A model generated the notes under the pieces. The model ran no database searches and was not told the origin of the DNA. It saw nothing but the letters and a program-made list of their open reading frames with translations. Below are positions 8,326-16,935 of a stretch of 40,031 nucleotides of DNA, one piece after another. The position numbers and the translations under genes were made by a program. Position 1 is the first letter of the stretch. Each line of letters opens with the position of its first letter. Origin of the DNA: Gallicola sp. (GTDB taxonomy: Bacteria; Bacillota; Clostridia; Tissierellales; Peptoniphilaceae); NCBI GenBank assembly GCA_012841535.1, contig DUUN01000339.1, positions 1 through 40,031 of the forward strand. Reading direction: 5' to 3'.

Positions 8326-9250
8326 ATAATAGTGAAAACAGGTATTTTTCTATTAATGGTATTGTTATAACTGACAATAAGGTACTCATAAATACAGCTA
8401 TGGAAGCTGAACGAATACTTTTCTTATATTGTGTAGCAAGCATTACAACCATTGATGCTGCCGGAAATCCTACATTTAATGTTATCATCTTTATTAAGTA
8501 ATCATCTAGTCCAATTAATCTTGTTATTACAAATACCAGTACTGGTAAAACTACTAATTTAATTAAAGAATATACTAGAATCTTATAGTCCTTAAATAAG
8601 TATTTTATTTCTATTGTTGCTAGGGATGAGCCTATCATCAACATAGATAGTGGAATTGTAATATTACCGATTGAAGCAAATATTTCATTTAACACATAGG
8701 GAATTTTTATTCCTGTTAAGTATATTACCAAGGCAATAATTGCTGCTAAAAATCCCGGATTTATTAGGCTCTTTAACCCTTTTTTTCCATCTGTTGTTAT
8801 GTCCTTTGTAAATAAATACATGCCATAGGAAAAAAGTAATATATTAAAGGGTAGGTTCATTATTGTTGAAACAAATATAGCAGAATCCCCTAATAATGAT
8901 TGAAATACAGGATATCCTAAAAATGCTACATTTCCAAATATCATTACTACTTCATGGACAGGAAGTTCAAATTTATTTAAGGGCATTATTTTTACATATA
9001 TTCTCGCAAACACTATAAGGGCAATATATGTTATTACTCCTATTGCCATTACTAAAAATATATTTACCGGTATAGGCCCTGATTCACTTGTTGATATAGA
9101 GGAAATAATAAGTAATGGAGATGTAATATATAACATTAAGGTAGAAAAGGTCATATTGGAATTTTCATTAATAAATCCAACTTTTCCTGCTATGTATCCA
9201 ATTATTATTACTCCAAATAATACCAACATGGTACTTTGTAAACTCGACAA
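8324..9250 (-). CDS. AEC-family (auxin efflux carrier-like) transporter
   Basis: This 308-residue integral membrane protein has about ten hydrophobic segments, the usual size and topology of bacterial AEC carriers. Those carriers include malate/malonate or other organic-acid permeases. Indicative stretches are IIIGYIAGKVGFI at the N-terminus, EVVMIFGNVAFLGYPVFQSL in the middle and LNVGFPAASMVVMLATQY near the C-terminus. The start is TTG at 9250: a perfect AGGAGGTG (complement of 9256-9263) sits five bases upstream, better than for the internal ATG seven codons in. It follows the ATP-grasp gene by 18 bases and is probably co-transcribed, so a thiol or amino-acid-derived substrate is possible but unproven. 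Confidence 0.85.
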   Translation of the reverse strand: MSSLQSTMLVLFGVIIIGYIAGKVGFINENSNMTFSTLMLYITSPLLIISSISTSESGPIPVNIFLVMAIGVITYIALIVFARIYVKIMPLNKFELPVHEVVMIFGNVAFLGYPVFQSLLGDSAIFVSTIMNLPFNILLFSYGMYLFTKDITTDGKKGLKSLINPGFLAAIIALVIYLTGIKIPYVLNEIFASIGNITIPLSMLMIGSSLATIEIKYLFKDYKILVYSLIKLVVLPVLVFVITRLIGLDDYLIKMITLNVGFPAASMVVMLATQYKKSIRSASIAVFMSTLLSVITIPLIEKYLFSLL

Positions 9251-9268
9251 ATAAACACCTCCTATATA

Positions 9269-10594
9269 TTATTTTTCTTCTATAAAAATATTTGGAGCTG
9301 TATAGTAGTCCCTTGCTCCAGAAATTAAGTTATCTTTTCCTATTCTTGTATAAGGAGCTATAAATTTTTCATTATATATAAACATTCCCAATACTACACC
9401 AAAGTCATTTACTTCAATTTTTCCGTCTTTGTTAAATTCTACAAAATGAACTGGATCCATGTCATAATATTCCTGATAAATATAGCCTGTTGCCAGTATT
9501 TTTCTTAAGATTTTTTCAAATTCCTCTTGCTTATGGTCCCTTCCTGTATATATTCCATGGGAGGCATAGTCATCTATAGGCTTTAGAATATAGTTGTCCT
9601 TATTTTTACTAACTATATTATAATCCTCTTCTGTTTCAAAGTCTTCAGTGTAAGGAATTGATTTATCTAAAAAGTCATTTTCCTCTTTAGATAGAATTTT
9701 TCTTGTTTCCTCAAGTCTAAATATTTTATAAGTTGGTTTATAATGCATAATTTGACTTCTAAAGGAGCCTAACATCATAAATGCGTTGTCCTTATATGCA
9801 TTGATAAATGGTTGTATTTCCTTAAGAATTTTCATTAATTCAACTGTTACTATTCGCCTGTAAACTAAATCTATTTCATAGTCACCGTAAACTAATTTTC
9901 CATTTTTATAATCAAGGTCCTTAATGTCTACAATTTCACAGTTTAATCCTAATTTTTCATAGGCTTTTTTAAATTCCCTAAATTCATAAGGAGTTCCTAT
10001 TTCCAATATGTCCACTATGGCTACATTAGGCTTTTTCCTATTTCCCTTATATTTTTTATACATTTCATAGGATATTTCAGCCCAGGAGTTAATTAAATCA
10101 ATATTTGATAGTTTATATTTCTTAGACAACTCCTTCATTGCCTCTGTTTCAAGTAATATTGGACCTAGGGTATTATCTTCATTCATAGCAGAAGAGCCAT
10201 CTGTATTAAATTCTACAAATTTAAATTTATCTCTCCCGTTATAAAAAACATCATATCTACAGATGGGAACAGGTATATCATAACCAGGGTCATGAATTAT
10301 TAACTCTTCCAACTCTTTTGAAAATTTAAATAATTTCCTATATTCTTTGTTATTTACATATTCTTTGGTTATTTTTTTTGTAATTGACATTAACATGTCA
10401 GACATATATTGAAAATCTTTTTTGTTTTCCTTGTCGTAAAATAAACCCTGATAGGTAATAGGTATTGGTTCTCCCTTGTAAATAGCATTTGAATTCTTTA
10501 CCTTTTCCAACATATTTAAGTAATCCTTATAATAAAAATTTTCATCTTTTTTTATTATATTTACATATTCATTTACATATTTATCGTTATACAT
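9269..10594 (-). CDS. ATP-grasp ligase of the glutathionylspermidine-synthase family (candidate GshB-like enzyme)
   Basis: This 441-residue enzyme resembles the GSP_synth/circularly permuted ATP-grasp group, which joins a carboxylate to an amine through an acyl phosphate. Key stretches are FVEFNTDGSSAMNEDNTLGP (around residues 125-144), DNYILKPIDDYASHGIYTG (nucleotide-binding region) and the acidic VNDFGVVLGMFIYNEKF metal-binding area near the C-terminus. Its ATG abuts the stop of the glutamate-cysteine ligase gene with no gap, so the two are almost certainly translated together. The simplest inference is that it extends gamma-glutamylcysteine, giving glutathione or a related thiol. The added residue cannot be read from the sequence. 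Confidence 0.75.
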   Translation of the reverse strand: MYNDKYVNEYVNIIKKDENFYYKDYLNMLEKVKNSNAIYKGEPIPITYQGLFYDKENKKDFQYMSDMLMSITKKITKEYVNNKEYRKLFKFSKELEELIIHDPGYDIPVPICRYDVFYNGRDKFKFVEFNTDGSSAMNEDNTLGPILLETEAMKELSKKYKLSNIDLINSWAEISYEMYKKYKGNRKKPNVAIVDILEIGTPYEFREFKKAYEKLGLNCEIVDIKDLDYKNGKLVYGDYEIDLVYRRIVTVELMKILKEIQPFINAYKDNAFMMLGSFRSQIMHYKPTYKIFRLEETRKILSKEENDFLDKSIPYTEDFETEEDYNIVSKNKDNYILKPIDDYASHGIYTGRDHKQEEFEKILRKILATGYIYQEYYDMDPVHFVEFNKDGKIEVNDFGVVLGMFIYNEKFIAPYTRIGKDNLISGARDYYTAPNIFIEEK

Positions 10595-11890
10595 TTACTT
10601 TTCCGTTTTTAATACTACTGGCTTTACAGCAGCATTAAGTCCTTCCTTTGTATATATTTCTTTAAATTCATCCCTTAATGTTCTTTTAGAATCCAACATT
10701 TTTTTCAAAGGTTCTAAGTAATTTCTTTCATTTTCATCTAAACCCTTTGATGCTAGTTCTGTTAAGGTTTTTCCATGTTCTAAAATCGTCTTGTTTAAAT
10801 AAACAGCATTAATACCATGTTTTTGAACTTCTTCTTTTCCCCTTATTGCCTCTTTATAGCTAGTACCTTTTGCAATTTCACACATTTTCTTTATATTTTC
10901 CTCATTGTAAAAAAGTCCTTTTATTAAGGCTACTATTGCAAAATTTAATGGGTATGGTACTGAATCAAACATTCTCATTTCAATATAGGTTTTTACCCTT
11001 ATGTCCGGAAAAACTATAGATAGTGCATGGAATATTAAACCTTCATCTAATTCATATTCATCTGCAAGGTCCTCTAAAGTTCTATTTTTCGTATAGATAT
11101 ATTCACCATTGTTCTCAATAAAAATCGGAGGAGTATTCAATATTTTTTCTGCATATTTTTCATAACTTATATCTTCATCAAAAGCTATTTCAAAAAGTCC
11201 TGACCTTTCCTTGTCTGTATTTTCCCAAATCTTTTGCCTTATTGTATATGTTTCTAATGGTTCCTTTTCAAATATATAGGTATTGTCAAATAAGCCATAA
11301 AATATAGGAGTTAATACATTTGACAGAAAGTATTTCCTTTTAAAATCCTCTTCATTTAAATAATCGATTGTTACTTGTAAAGATGCAGTCCCCTTCATCA
11401 TATTATGAGCCATAGTTCCCTTGTTTTTAAAATAATCATACATATAGTCATATCTTTTTTTAGGAAGTATTTTTATTTCGTCTATTTTCATATTTGGATG
11501 GTAACCTAATGAAACTAGCATTTGATTTTTACTATTTAAATACGGTACTAATTCATTAAAAAATTCTTTAAATTTATTTTCCAAATTCCTTATATCCGTA
11601 TTGGACTTTATAGCAACTTCAAATTGACTACCGGGTTCTGTACTAATGGACAGTTCCCCTTTTTCTAATCCAAGTACATATTCTCCTTCTTTGTAAGGAA
11701 TAAAATCCTTAGTAGTTAAATACTCCAGTGTTTCACCTACGCCATTTTCACCATAGTATGAAACGGTTTTTAAATCATCTTTATTTACAATAAAATTTTC
11801 CATTTCTAAACCAATGGTAATATCTTCTAGTTTTTTCTCACCGGACTTAATATAGTCGGCAATTTTTTTTATTTTTTCTTGTTTTTTCAT
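10595..11890 (-). CDS. Glutamate-cysteine ligase family protein (GCS2/EgtA-like)
   Basis: This 431-residue protein has the features of the GCS2 group of gamma-glutamylcysteine ligases: DITIGLEMENFIV near the N-terminus (substrate/Mg2+ acidic motif), LGLEKGELSISTEPGSQFEVA around residues 73-93, TASLQVTIDY in the middle and a KTYIEMRMFDSVPYP stretch. It should join glutamate through its gamma-carboxyl to cysteine using ATP in the cytoplasm. An AGGGAT element precedes the ATG. It is followed without a gap by the ATP-grasp ligase and preceded 10 bases upstream by ybaK, another cysteine-related gene. The residue added by the partner enzyme is unknown. Confidence 0.82.
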   Translation of the reverse strand: MKKQEKIKKIADYIKSGEKKLEDITIGLEMENFIVNKDDLKTVSYYGENGVGETLEYLTTKDFIPYKEGEYVLGLEKGELSISTEPGSQFEVAIKSNTDIRNLENKFKEFFNELVPYLNSKNQMLVSLGYHPNMKIDEIKILPKKRYDYMYDYFKNKGTMAHNMMKGTASLQVTIDYLNEEDFKRKYFLSNVLTPIFYGLFDNTYIFEKEPLETYTIRQKIWENTDKERSGLFEIAFDEDISYEKYAEKILNTPPIFIENNGEYIYTKNRTLEDLADEYELDEGLIFHALSIVFPDIRVKTYIEMRMFDSVPYPLNFAIVALIKGLFYNEENIKKMCEIAKGTSYKEAIRGKEEVQKHGINAVYLNKTILEHGKTLTELASKGLDENERNYLEPLKKMLDSKRTLRDEFKEIYTKEGLNAAVKPVVLKTEK

Positions 11891-11900
11891 TATCCCTATC

Positions 11901-12374
11901 CTATTTTACTAAATCACAAATATCTCCGTTTATTATTTCTATTAAATCCTTTGGAGATATTTTAATTTGCGCCCCTAATTTTCCCCCACTAACATATATT
12001 TGATTAAATTCCATGGCGGAATTATCTATTACTGTTTTAAAGAGTTTTTTCATACCTATTGGTGAGCAGCCTCCTCTAATATAACCAGTTAATTTTTTAA
12101 TATCCTTAACATGTATCATTTCAATTTTCTTAACCTTAACTGATTTTGCAGCCTTTTTTAAGTCCAATTCCCTATTTACAGGAATAACAAAAACATAATT
12201 ATTTTTATCTGCACCAACTGTTACTAGGGTTTTAAAAACTATATTTAAATCCAGTCCAACCTTATTTGCTACTGAAACTCCATCTATATTTTCATCAACC
12301 TCATAATTTATTATTTCAAAATCTATTTTTTTAGATTCTAAAATTCTCATTGCATTTGTTTTACTCTTCTTCAT
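11901..12374 (-). CDS. ybaK: YbaK-type Cys-tRNA(Pro)/Cys-tRNA(Cys) deacylase
   Basis: This 157-residue free-standing trans-editing domain hydrolyses cysteinyl-tRNA(Pro) in the family's best-studied members. Features are the conserved lysine K48 in IVFKTLVTVG, the VIPVNRELDLKKAAK stretch and the GGCSPIGMKK loop. The length is normal for YbaK. GGTGAG lies upstream of the ATG. It is the first gene of the minus-strand unit that continues into the glutamate-cysteine ligase, ATP-grasp and AEC genes, so two consecutive genes handle cysteine. Confidence 0.9.
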   Translation of the reverse strand: MKKSKTNAMRILESKKIDFEIINYEVDENIDGVSVANKVGLDLNIVFKTLVTVGADKNNYVFVIPVNRELDLKKAAKSVKVKKIEMIHVKDIKKLTGYIRGGCSPIGMKKLFKTVIDNSAMEFNQIYVSGGKLGAQIKISPKDLIEIINGDICDLVK

Positions 12375-12403
12375 TACTCTCTCACCACTTAATTTATATA
12401 CCC

Positions 12404-12432
12404 ATTATACCGTTTAATATATTGGAACAATA
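12404..12432 (-). promoter_or_regulatory. Possible promoter for the ybaK-thiol operon
   Basis: On the minus strand, TATTGT (complement of 12427-12432) and TATAAT (complement of 12404-12409) are 17 bases apart, about 30 bases upstream of the ybaK start. The -35 match is poor. Confidence 0.35.
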
Positions 12433-12456
12433 GGTATAATAATACTGGAGGGTATT

Positions 12457-13236
12457 ATGGAAAAATTCGAAATTAAAGTTACATATATTAATCATAGTTG
12501 TTTTTCAATAGAAACAAAAAACTATCTATTTATTATTGATTATTTCAAGGGAGATCTTCCTAAACCAATAATAGGTAAAAAAACAATTTTTATTGTTACA
12601 CATTCCCATAATGATCATTTTTCAAAAAAGATTTTTGAATATGGAAATTTTAAAGATAATATATATATTTTATCAAAAGATATTATAGAATTGTATAAAA
12701 ATGAAAATATTATTTATTTAGACAGTCCTAATAATAAAGACGTTGATATTAATACAATGAAAAAAATTTGGAAGAAGGACAATGTCTTTATTTTAGATAA
12801 AGATGAAAAGTTTTCCTACCATGACGTAGATTTTTATACCTATGGCTCTACCGATAGAGGATTTTCTATATTAGTTGAATTACCTTATTTAACTTTTTTC
12901 CATGCCGGAGATTTAAATGATTGGGAATGGCCGGAAGACACAGATTTAGAAAGAAAACAAATGAAAAGCGATTTTAGGCAAGAAATCGATAAAATTCAAA
13001 CCGATCAATTGGATTTGGCATTTTTCCCAATTGACCCAAGACTTAAGGAAGATTATGATTTAGGAGTTTCTTATTTTTTAGATGTACTTTCTCCTGAAAT
13101 CTTATTTCCAATGCATATGTGGGATAATTTAGAATTTTCTAAAAAGTTTAAAGATGATTACGATGATATTTACACAGAAATTAAAGAAATAGATTTTGAC
13201 GGACAAGAATTTTATATAACAATAGAAGTGGAGTAA
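12457..13236 (+). CDS. Metallo-beta-lactamase-fold hydrolase
   Basis: This 259-residue MBL-fold protein has the metal-binding motif THSHNDHF (48-55; H49, H51, D53, H54), a later FFHAGDLNDWEWPED stretch supplying further ligands, and FPMHMWDN near the C-terminus with a final histidine. The N-terminus, VTYINHSCFSIET, resembles the UlaG/YycJ-like 'MBL fold metallo-hydrolase' group. The substrate is unknown. GGAGGG at 12447-12452 precedes the ATG. It is transcribed away from ybaK and 66 bases ahead of the rubredoxin-flavoprotein gene, with no terminator seen between them, so co-transcription is plausible. Confidence 0.85.
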   Translation: MEKFEIKVTYINHSCFSIETKNYLFIIDYFKGDLPKPIIGKKTIFIVTHSHNDHFSKKIFEYGNFKDNIYILSKDIIELYKNENIIYLDSPNNKDVDINTMKKIWKKDNVFILDKDEKFSYHDVDFYTYGSTDRGFSILVELPYLTFFHAGDLNDWEWPEDTDLERKQMKSDFRQEIDKIQTDQLDLAFFPIDPRLKEDYDLGVSYFLDVLSPEILFPMHMWDNLEFSKKFKDDYDDIYTEIKEIDFDGQEFYITIEVE

Positions 13237-13302
13237 TACCCTAAAGTTAGAATTTATTGTAACTAGGACTATTTTTCTTATTGGAGATAAGGAGGTTCAA
13301 AA

Positions 13303-15075
13303 ATGAGAAAATGGGAATGTACAGTATGTGGTTATATACATGAAGGCGAGTTTCCACCTGACATATGTCCAGTTTGTGGAGCAAGTAAAGATAAATTTAT
13401 ACTTTTAGAAAATGATGACAAAGAAAGTTCAAGAAAGACTTTTACTAAAGAAAACAAACAAGCAGATATTATTGTTGTAGGAAGTGGAGCTGCTGCTTTA
13501 TCTGCAGCTACTACTGCTATAGCTAATAATCTATCTGTAATAATTTTGGAAAAAGCAAACACATTAGGTGGTACTACTAAACGTTCCGGTGGTAGATATT
13601 GGATTCCTAATAATTACTGTCAAAAAAATTCTAATATTTCCGATTCTAAAGAAGATGCTCTATCCTATATGGCAAGGTATTCCTTCCCAACTAAATTCAA
13701 TAAAGATCTTCCCTATTTAGGACTAAGTGAATATCAATATGAAATGCTGGAAAACTATTACGATGAAAGTGGTCCTATGATTGAATATTTTAAAAAAATA
13801 GGGGTTTTTGAAACTGTAATAGACTACGATTGGCAAGGAAATCCCCATGTTGACTATATGGAGAACCTTCCAGAAAACAAGGGAATACTCGGTCGTTCAG
13901 TTTATGCTAAAACCGATAATCTCAATAGTGGTGAAGGTGGTAAGGATTTAATTACCCTATTTTTAAAATGGCTTGAAAATCATAATGCCGACATAAGAAT
14001 AGGTCATAGGGTTATAGATGTTATTAATGACAATAAGGGAAATGTTAGAGGCGTTATAGCAGAAGTTAACGGTAAAAAAGAGGAATTTATAGCTAATAAA
14101 GGAGTTATTTTTGGAACAGGAGGCTTCTCCCATAATAAAGACCTACTTCAAAGATTTCATGCCCATCCTTTAATTGGTGGTTGTGCAGTTCCAACTAATA
14201 CAGGAGACTTTGTAAATATTTCACAGAAAATTGGAGCTCAACTTGGCAATATGACAAATGCCTACAGGGTTCAAAGTATGTTGGAAGTATATCTTGCTAA
14301 TCCTGAAGGCTCCAGTAGTACCTTCTATTTTGTAGGAGATAGTTTTTTAGAGGTCAACAAGTATGGTAAGAGAGTAGTTAATGAAAAGAGAAACTATAAC
14401 GACAGAACTCAAATTCACTATGTTTGGGATCCTGTAAAGGGAGAATATCCCAATGAATATCTGTTTTTCATCTTTGATAACAGGGCTTTAAATTATTGGA
14501 TGGGCTTTCCTCCCTACCCTGCCGGCGACCCTAAAACAATGAACCATATAATAGTTGGTGAAAACATTGAAGACTTAACTAGTCAAATTAAAAATAGACT
14601 AAATAATTTAAAAGATAAAATTGGTAATTTTTCTTTAGAAGAAGATTTTAGCAAAAATTTAAAGGACACTATAAAAAGATTTAATGACTTTGCAAAAAAT
14701 GGTAAGGACTTGGATTTTCATAGAGGTGAAACCAATTATGAATTAAATTATGCTACAATGAGACCATTTATTCCTAATGTTAAATGGCCTTCTGAAGACC
14801 AAGTTAATAGGGCAATGTATCCTTTAGATGAAAATGGTCCCTATTATGCAATAATTTTAGCTCCCGGCTCCTTAGATACTAACGGAGGTCCAATGATAAA
14901 TAAATACGGACAAATTTTAAGGGATTATGACAATCCTATTAAAGGTTTATACGGTGCCGGTAACTGTGTTGCTTCTTCAGGGATAAATGCCTACTGGGGA
15001 GCAGGTGCAACAATAGGTCCTGCTATGACCTATGGTCATTTAGCAATACTTCATGCAGCAGGTTTAAAAAAATAA
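13303..15075 (+). CDS. Rubredoxin-like domain fused to an FAD-dependent reductase/dehydrogenase
   Basis: This 590-residue two-part protein begins with a rubredoxin/rubrerythrin-tail iron site at residues 1-32 (C6-x2-C9, then C22-P-V-C25). A short linker leads to a flavoprotein of the fumarate reductase/3-ketosteroid dehydrogenase superfamily. The dinucleotide motif VVGSGAAALSAA is at 58-69 and LGGTTKRSGGRYWIP follows. The C-terminal FAD contact GLYGAGNCVASSGINAYWGA is clear. The Fe(Cys)4 domain presumably passes electrons to the FAD, letting the enzyme reduce an unsaturated acid, enone or similar acceptor in the cytoplasm; no export signal is seen. AAGGAGG precedes the ATG and a strong terminator follows. 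The substrate is not predictable. Confidence 0.87.
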   Translation: MRKWECTVCGYIHEGEFPPDICPVCGASKDKFILLENDDKESSRKTFTKENKQADIIVVGSGAAALSAATTAIANNLSVIILEKANTLGGTTKRSGGRYWIPNNYCQKNSNISDSKEDALSYMARYSFPTKFNKDLPYLGLSEYQYEMLENYYDESGPMIEYFKKIGVFETVIDYDWQGNPHVDYMENLPENKGILGRSVYAKTDNLNSGEGGKDLITLFLKWLENHNADIRIGHRVIDVINDNKGNVRGVIAEVNGKKEEFIANKGVIFGTGGFSHNKDLLQRFHAHPLIGGCAVPTNTGDFVNISQKIGAQLGNMTNAYRVQSMLEVYLANPEGSSSTFYFVGDSFLEVNKYGKRVVNEKRNYNDRTQIHYVWDPVKGEYPNEYLFFIFDNRALNYWMGFPPYPAGDPKTMNHIIVGENIEDLTSQIKNRLNNLKDKIGNFSLEEDFSKNLKDTIKRFNDFAKNGKDLDFHRGETNYELNYATMRPFIPNVKWPSEDQVNRAMYPLDENGPYYAIILAPGSLDTNGGPMINKYGQILRDYDNPIKGLYGAGNCVASSGINAYWGAGATIGPAMTYGHLAILHAAGLKK

Positions 15076-15116
15076 TATTAAACTAAATAGTTTAGTAAAG
15101 TTACAATAAATATATT

Positions 15117-15156
15117 AAAATCGAGTAAGAAATTATTTCTTACTCGATTTTCTTTG
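15117..15156 (+). terminator. Strong terminator after the rubredoxin-flavoprotein gene
   Basis: A perfect 16-bp stem (15117-15132 with 15136-15151, loop TTA) ends in TTTTCTTT. Confidence 0.85.
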
Positions 15157-15246
15157 TTAATATTTCCACTTACTTGTTAGTATTTTGTTAGTTTTAAAAT
15201 TCCAACAAGTGATATTATATAATATATAAAGTCTTAGGAGATTGAT

Positions 15247-15474
15247 ATGAAAGAGTTGGAAATGATAATTATTAGCAAATTAATCTATGTTCTTGTCTTT
15301 TTTATTCTTATAATAATATATTTTATTGTTGCTGATAAATTTACAAAAAAAATAATCAAAAAGGTAGATGAAAAATACCCTACAGGTAAGAAAAAATCAT
15401 TAATAAAATTTTTTATTAACCTAGTTGATATTTTAATTTTTATTTTAATATTTCACCTCTTAGATAAAATCTAA
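15247..15474 (+). CDS. Small two-helix membrane protein, function unknown
   Basis: This 75-residue protein has two strongly hydrophobic segments (about residues 8-30 and 54-71). They are joined by a lysine-rich stretch, DKFTKKIIKKVDEKYPTGKKK, so the loop is probably cytoplasmic with both ends outside or in the membrane. AGGAG at 15236-15240 is well placed before the ATG. The gene sits between its own upstream AT-rich spacer and a terminator whose stem contains the stop codon, which supports it being real. No family was recognised. Confidence 0.65.
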   Translation: MKELEMIIISKLIYVLVFFILIIIYFIVADKFTKKIIKKVDEKYPTGKKKSLIKFFINLVDILIFILIFHLLDKI

Positions 15475-15485
15475 GAGGTGCTTTT
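15454..15485 (+). terminator. Terminator overlapping the end of the small membrane-protein gene
   Basis: A perfect 12-bp stem (CACCTCTTAGAT at 15454-15465, ATCTAAGAGGTG at 15469-15480, loop AAA) is followed by CTTTTAATTTT. The TAA stop at 15472-15474 is within the right arm. It also separates the convergent MATE gene. Confidence 0.75.
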
Positions 15486-15492
15486 AATTTTC

Positions 15493-16872
15493 TTAATTTT
15501 CTAAAGCTAATTTTCTCATTTTTTTAACTTCATCTATAGTTAGGGCTAAAGCTACTACTAAGGCTGCAAAGTCCGCAATTGGTCCTGCAAACATTATTCC
15601 CTCTATACCGAATATCATTGGTAATATTATTAATAAGGGAACTAAAAATAAAAATTGTCTTGTTAATGTAACAAATATTCCCTTTATTGGCTTTCCAATA
15701 GATGCAAAGAAATTACCAAATAAAGGCATTAGTCCATTTGTTATTGTAAATACCATAAAAATCCTAAAAAATCTTGTTCCAAATTCAAAATATTCCTTGT
15801 TTCCCGTTCCAAAGAAGGAGATTATTTCCCGAGGAAATAGCTGAAAACTAAGTAGTGCTAATGTTCCAACTATTAAGTTTATTTTTGTAGTTAATTTTAA
15901 GGTATCTTCCACTCTTTTATAATTTTTGGCTCCATAATTATAACCAAATATCGGTTGGCAACCTTGTCCTACACCTACACTTATAGATAAAAATATAAAG
16001 TTAACTTTAAATATAATACCAACTACTGCTAAGGGGATAACCGGTCCATATTTTGAAAGAGCTCCATAATGGGCAAGAACATTATTTAAGGTAATTTGCA
16101 TAATTAGCATAGCAACTTGATTAAAGGAAACAGATGCTCCTAAGGCAAAAATTCTACTGATTAATTTAGTATGAACCTTTAATATTTCCTTTGTTATAGT
16201 AAATGTTTTAAATTTATATTTTAAATAATATACACTTAAGGCTGCCGATACTACTTGTCCAATAACCGTTGCCCAAGCAGCACCTGCCATTCCCCATTTA
16301 AATACAAATATGAAGATTGGATCCAGTATTGTATTTATTACTGCACCAACTACTACACAAACCATTGCATATTTAGGGCTTCCATCTGCCCTTATAATAT
16401 TAGATGATGCAGTATTTAGTACTAAAAAAGGAAAACCAAAGCAGATTATTGAAGCATAGGTTTTTGCATAGGGCATAACTTCTTTAGTTGCACCAAATAT
16501 TTTTAAAAGTGGCGTTATGAATATAATGGATAGTAGAGAAAAAACTATACTCATAAACACCATTAGCACAACTCCATTTCCAATATACTTCTGTGCTAAT
16601 CTTTCCCTTTTTTCTCCCATTCTTAAATTAAAATTAGCAGCTGTTCCCACACCTATTAGTAAGGAAATAGCTGTAAAAATTGTTGTTAGAGGGAAGGAAA
16701 CATTTGTAGCAGCGTTTCCTATTACACCTACTCCCCTACCAACAAAAATCTGGTCTACCATATTGTAAATTGCACCAACTAAAGTACTAATTATTGCAGG
16801 TAGTGCAAATTTAAAAACCAGTTTTCCAATTGGCTCTATTGCCAAGGAATTTTGTTCTACCTTTTCCGACAT
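15493..16872 (-). CDS. MATE-family multidrug exporter (MepA-like)
   Basis: This 459-residue integral membrane protein has about 12 hydrophobic segments in two homologous halves, the normal MATE size. The N-terminus, IGKLVFKFALPAIISTLVGA, followed by IYNMVDQIFVGRGVG, is the hallmark of the NorM/MepA group. The second half carries a related pattern with VGQGCQPIFGYNYGA. Such proteins export cationic drugs in exchange for Na+ or H+. GGGAGG precedes the ATG. It lies 63 bases downstream of amrS with no terminator in between, so some read-through from the AmmeMemoRadiSam cassette is possible. Confidence 0.92.
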   Translation of the reverse strand: MSEKVEQNSLAIEPIGKLVFKFALPAIISTLVGAIYNMVDQIFVGRGVGVIGNAATNVSFPLTTIFTAISLLIGVGTAANFNLRMGEKRERLAQKYIGNGVVLMVFMSIVFSLLSIIFITPLLKIFGATKEVMPYAKTYASIICFGFPFLVLNTASSNIIRADGSPKYAMVCVVVGAVINTILDPIFIFVFKWGMAGAAWATVIGQVVSAALSVYYLKYKFKTFTITKEILKVHTKLISRIFALGASVSFNQVAMLIMQITLNNVLAHYGALSKYGPVIPLAVVGIIFKVNFIFLSISVGVGQGCQPIFGYNYGAKNYKRVEDTLKLTTKINLIVGTLALLSFQLFPREIISFFGTGNKEYFEFGTRFFRIFMVFTITNGLMPLFGNFFASIGKPIKGIFVTLTRQFLFLVPLLIILPMIFGIEGIMFAGPIADFAALVVALALTIDEVKKMRKLALEN

Positions 16873-16935
16873 TTATACCTCCCAACAACTATTCACTCTA
16901 AATAATTAAAACTTTTTTCCTATTTTTAAAATAAA

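Noticed and set aside
12435..12452. TATAAT at 12435-12440 as the -10 box of the MBL-fold gene
   Set aside because: Transcription would start on top of the GGAGGG ribosome binding site and no -35 box is present, so it is not called.
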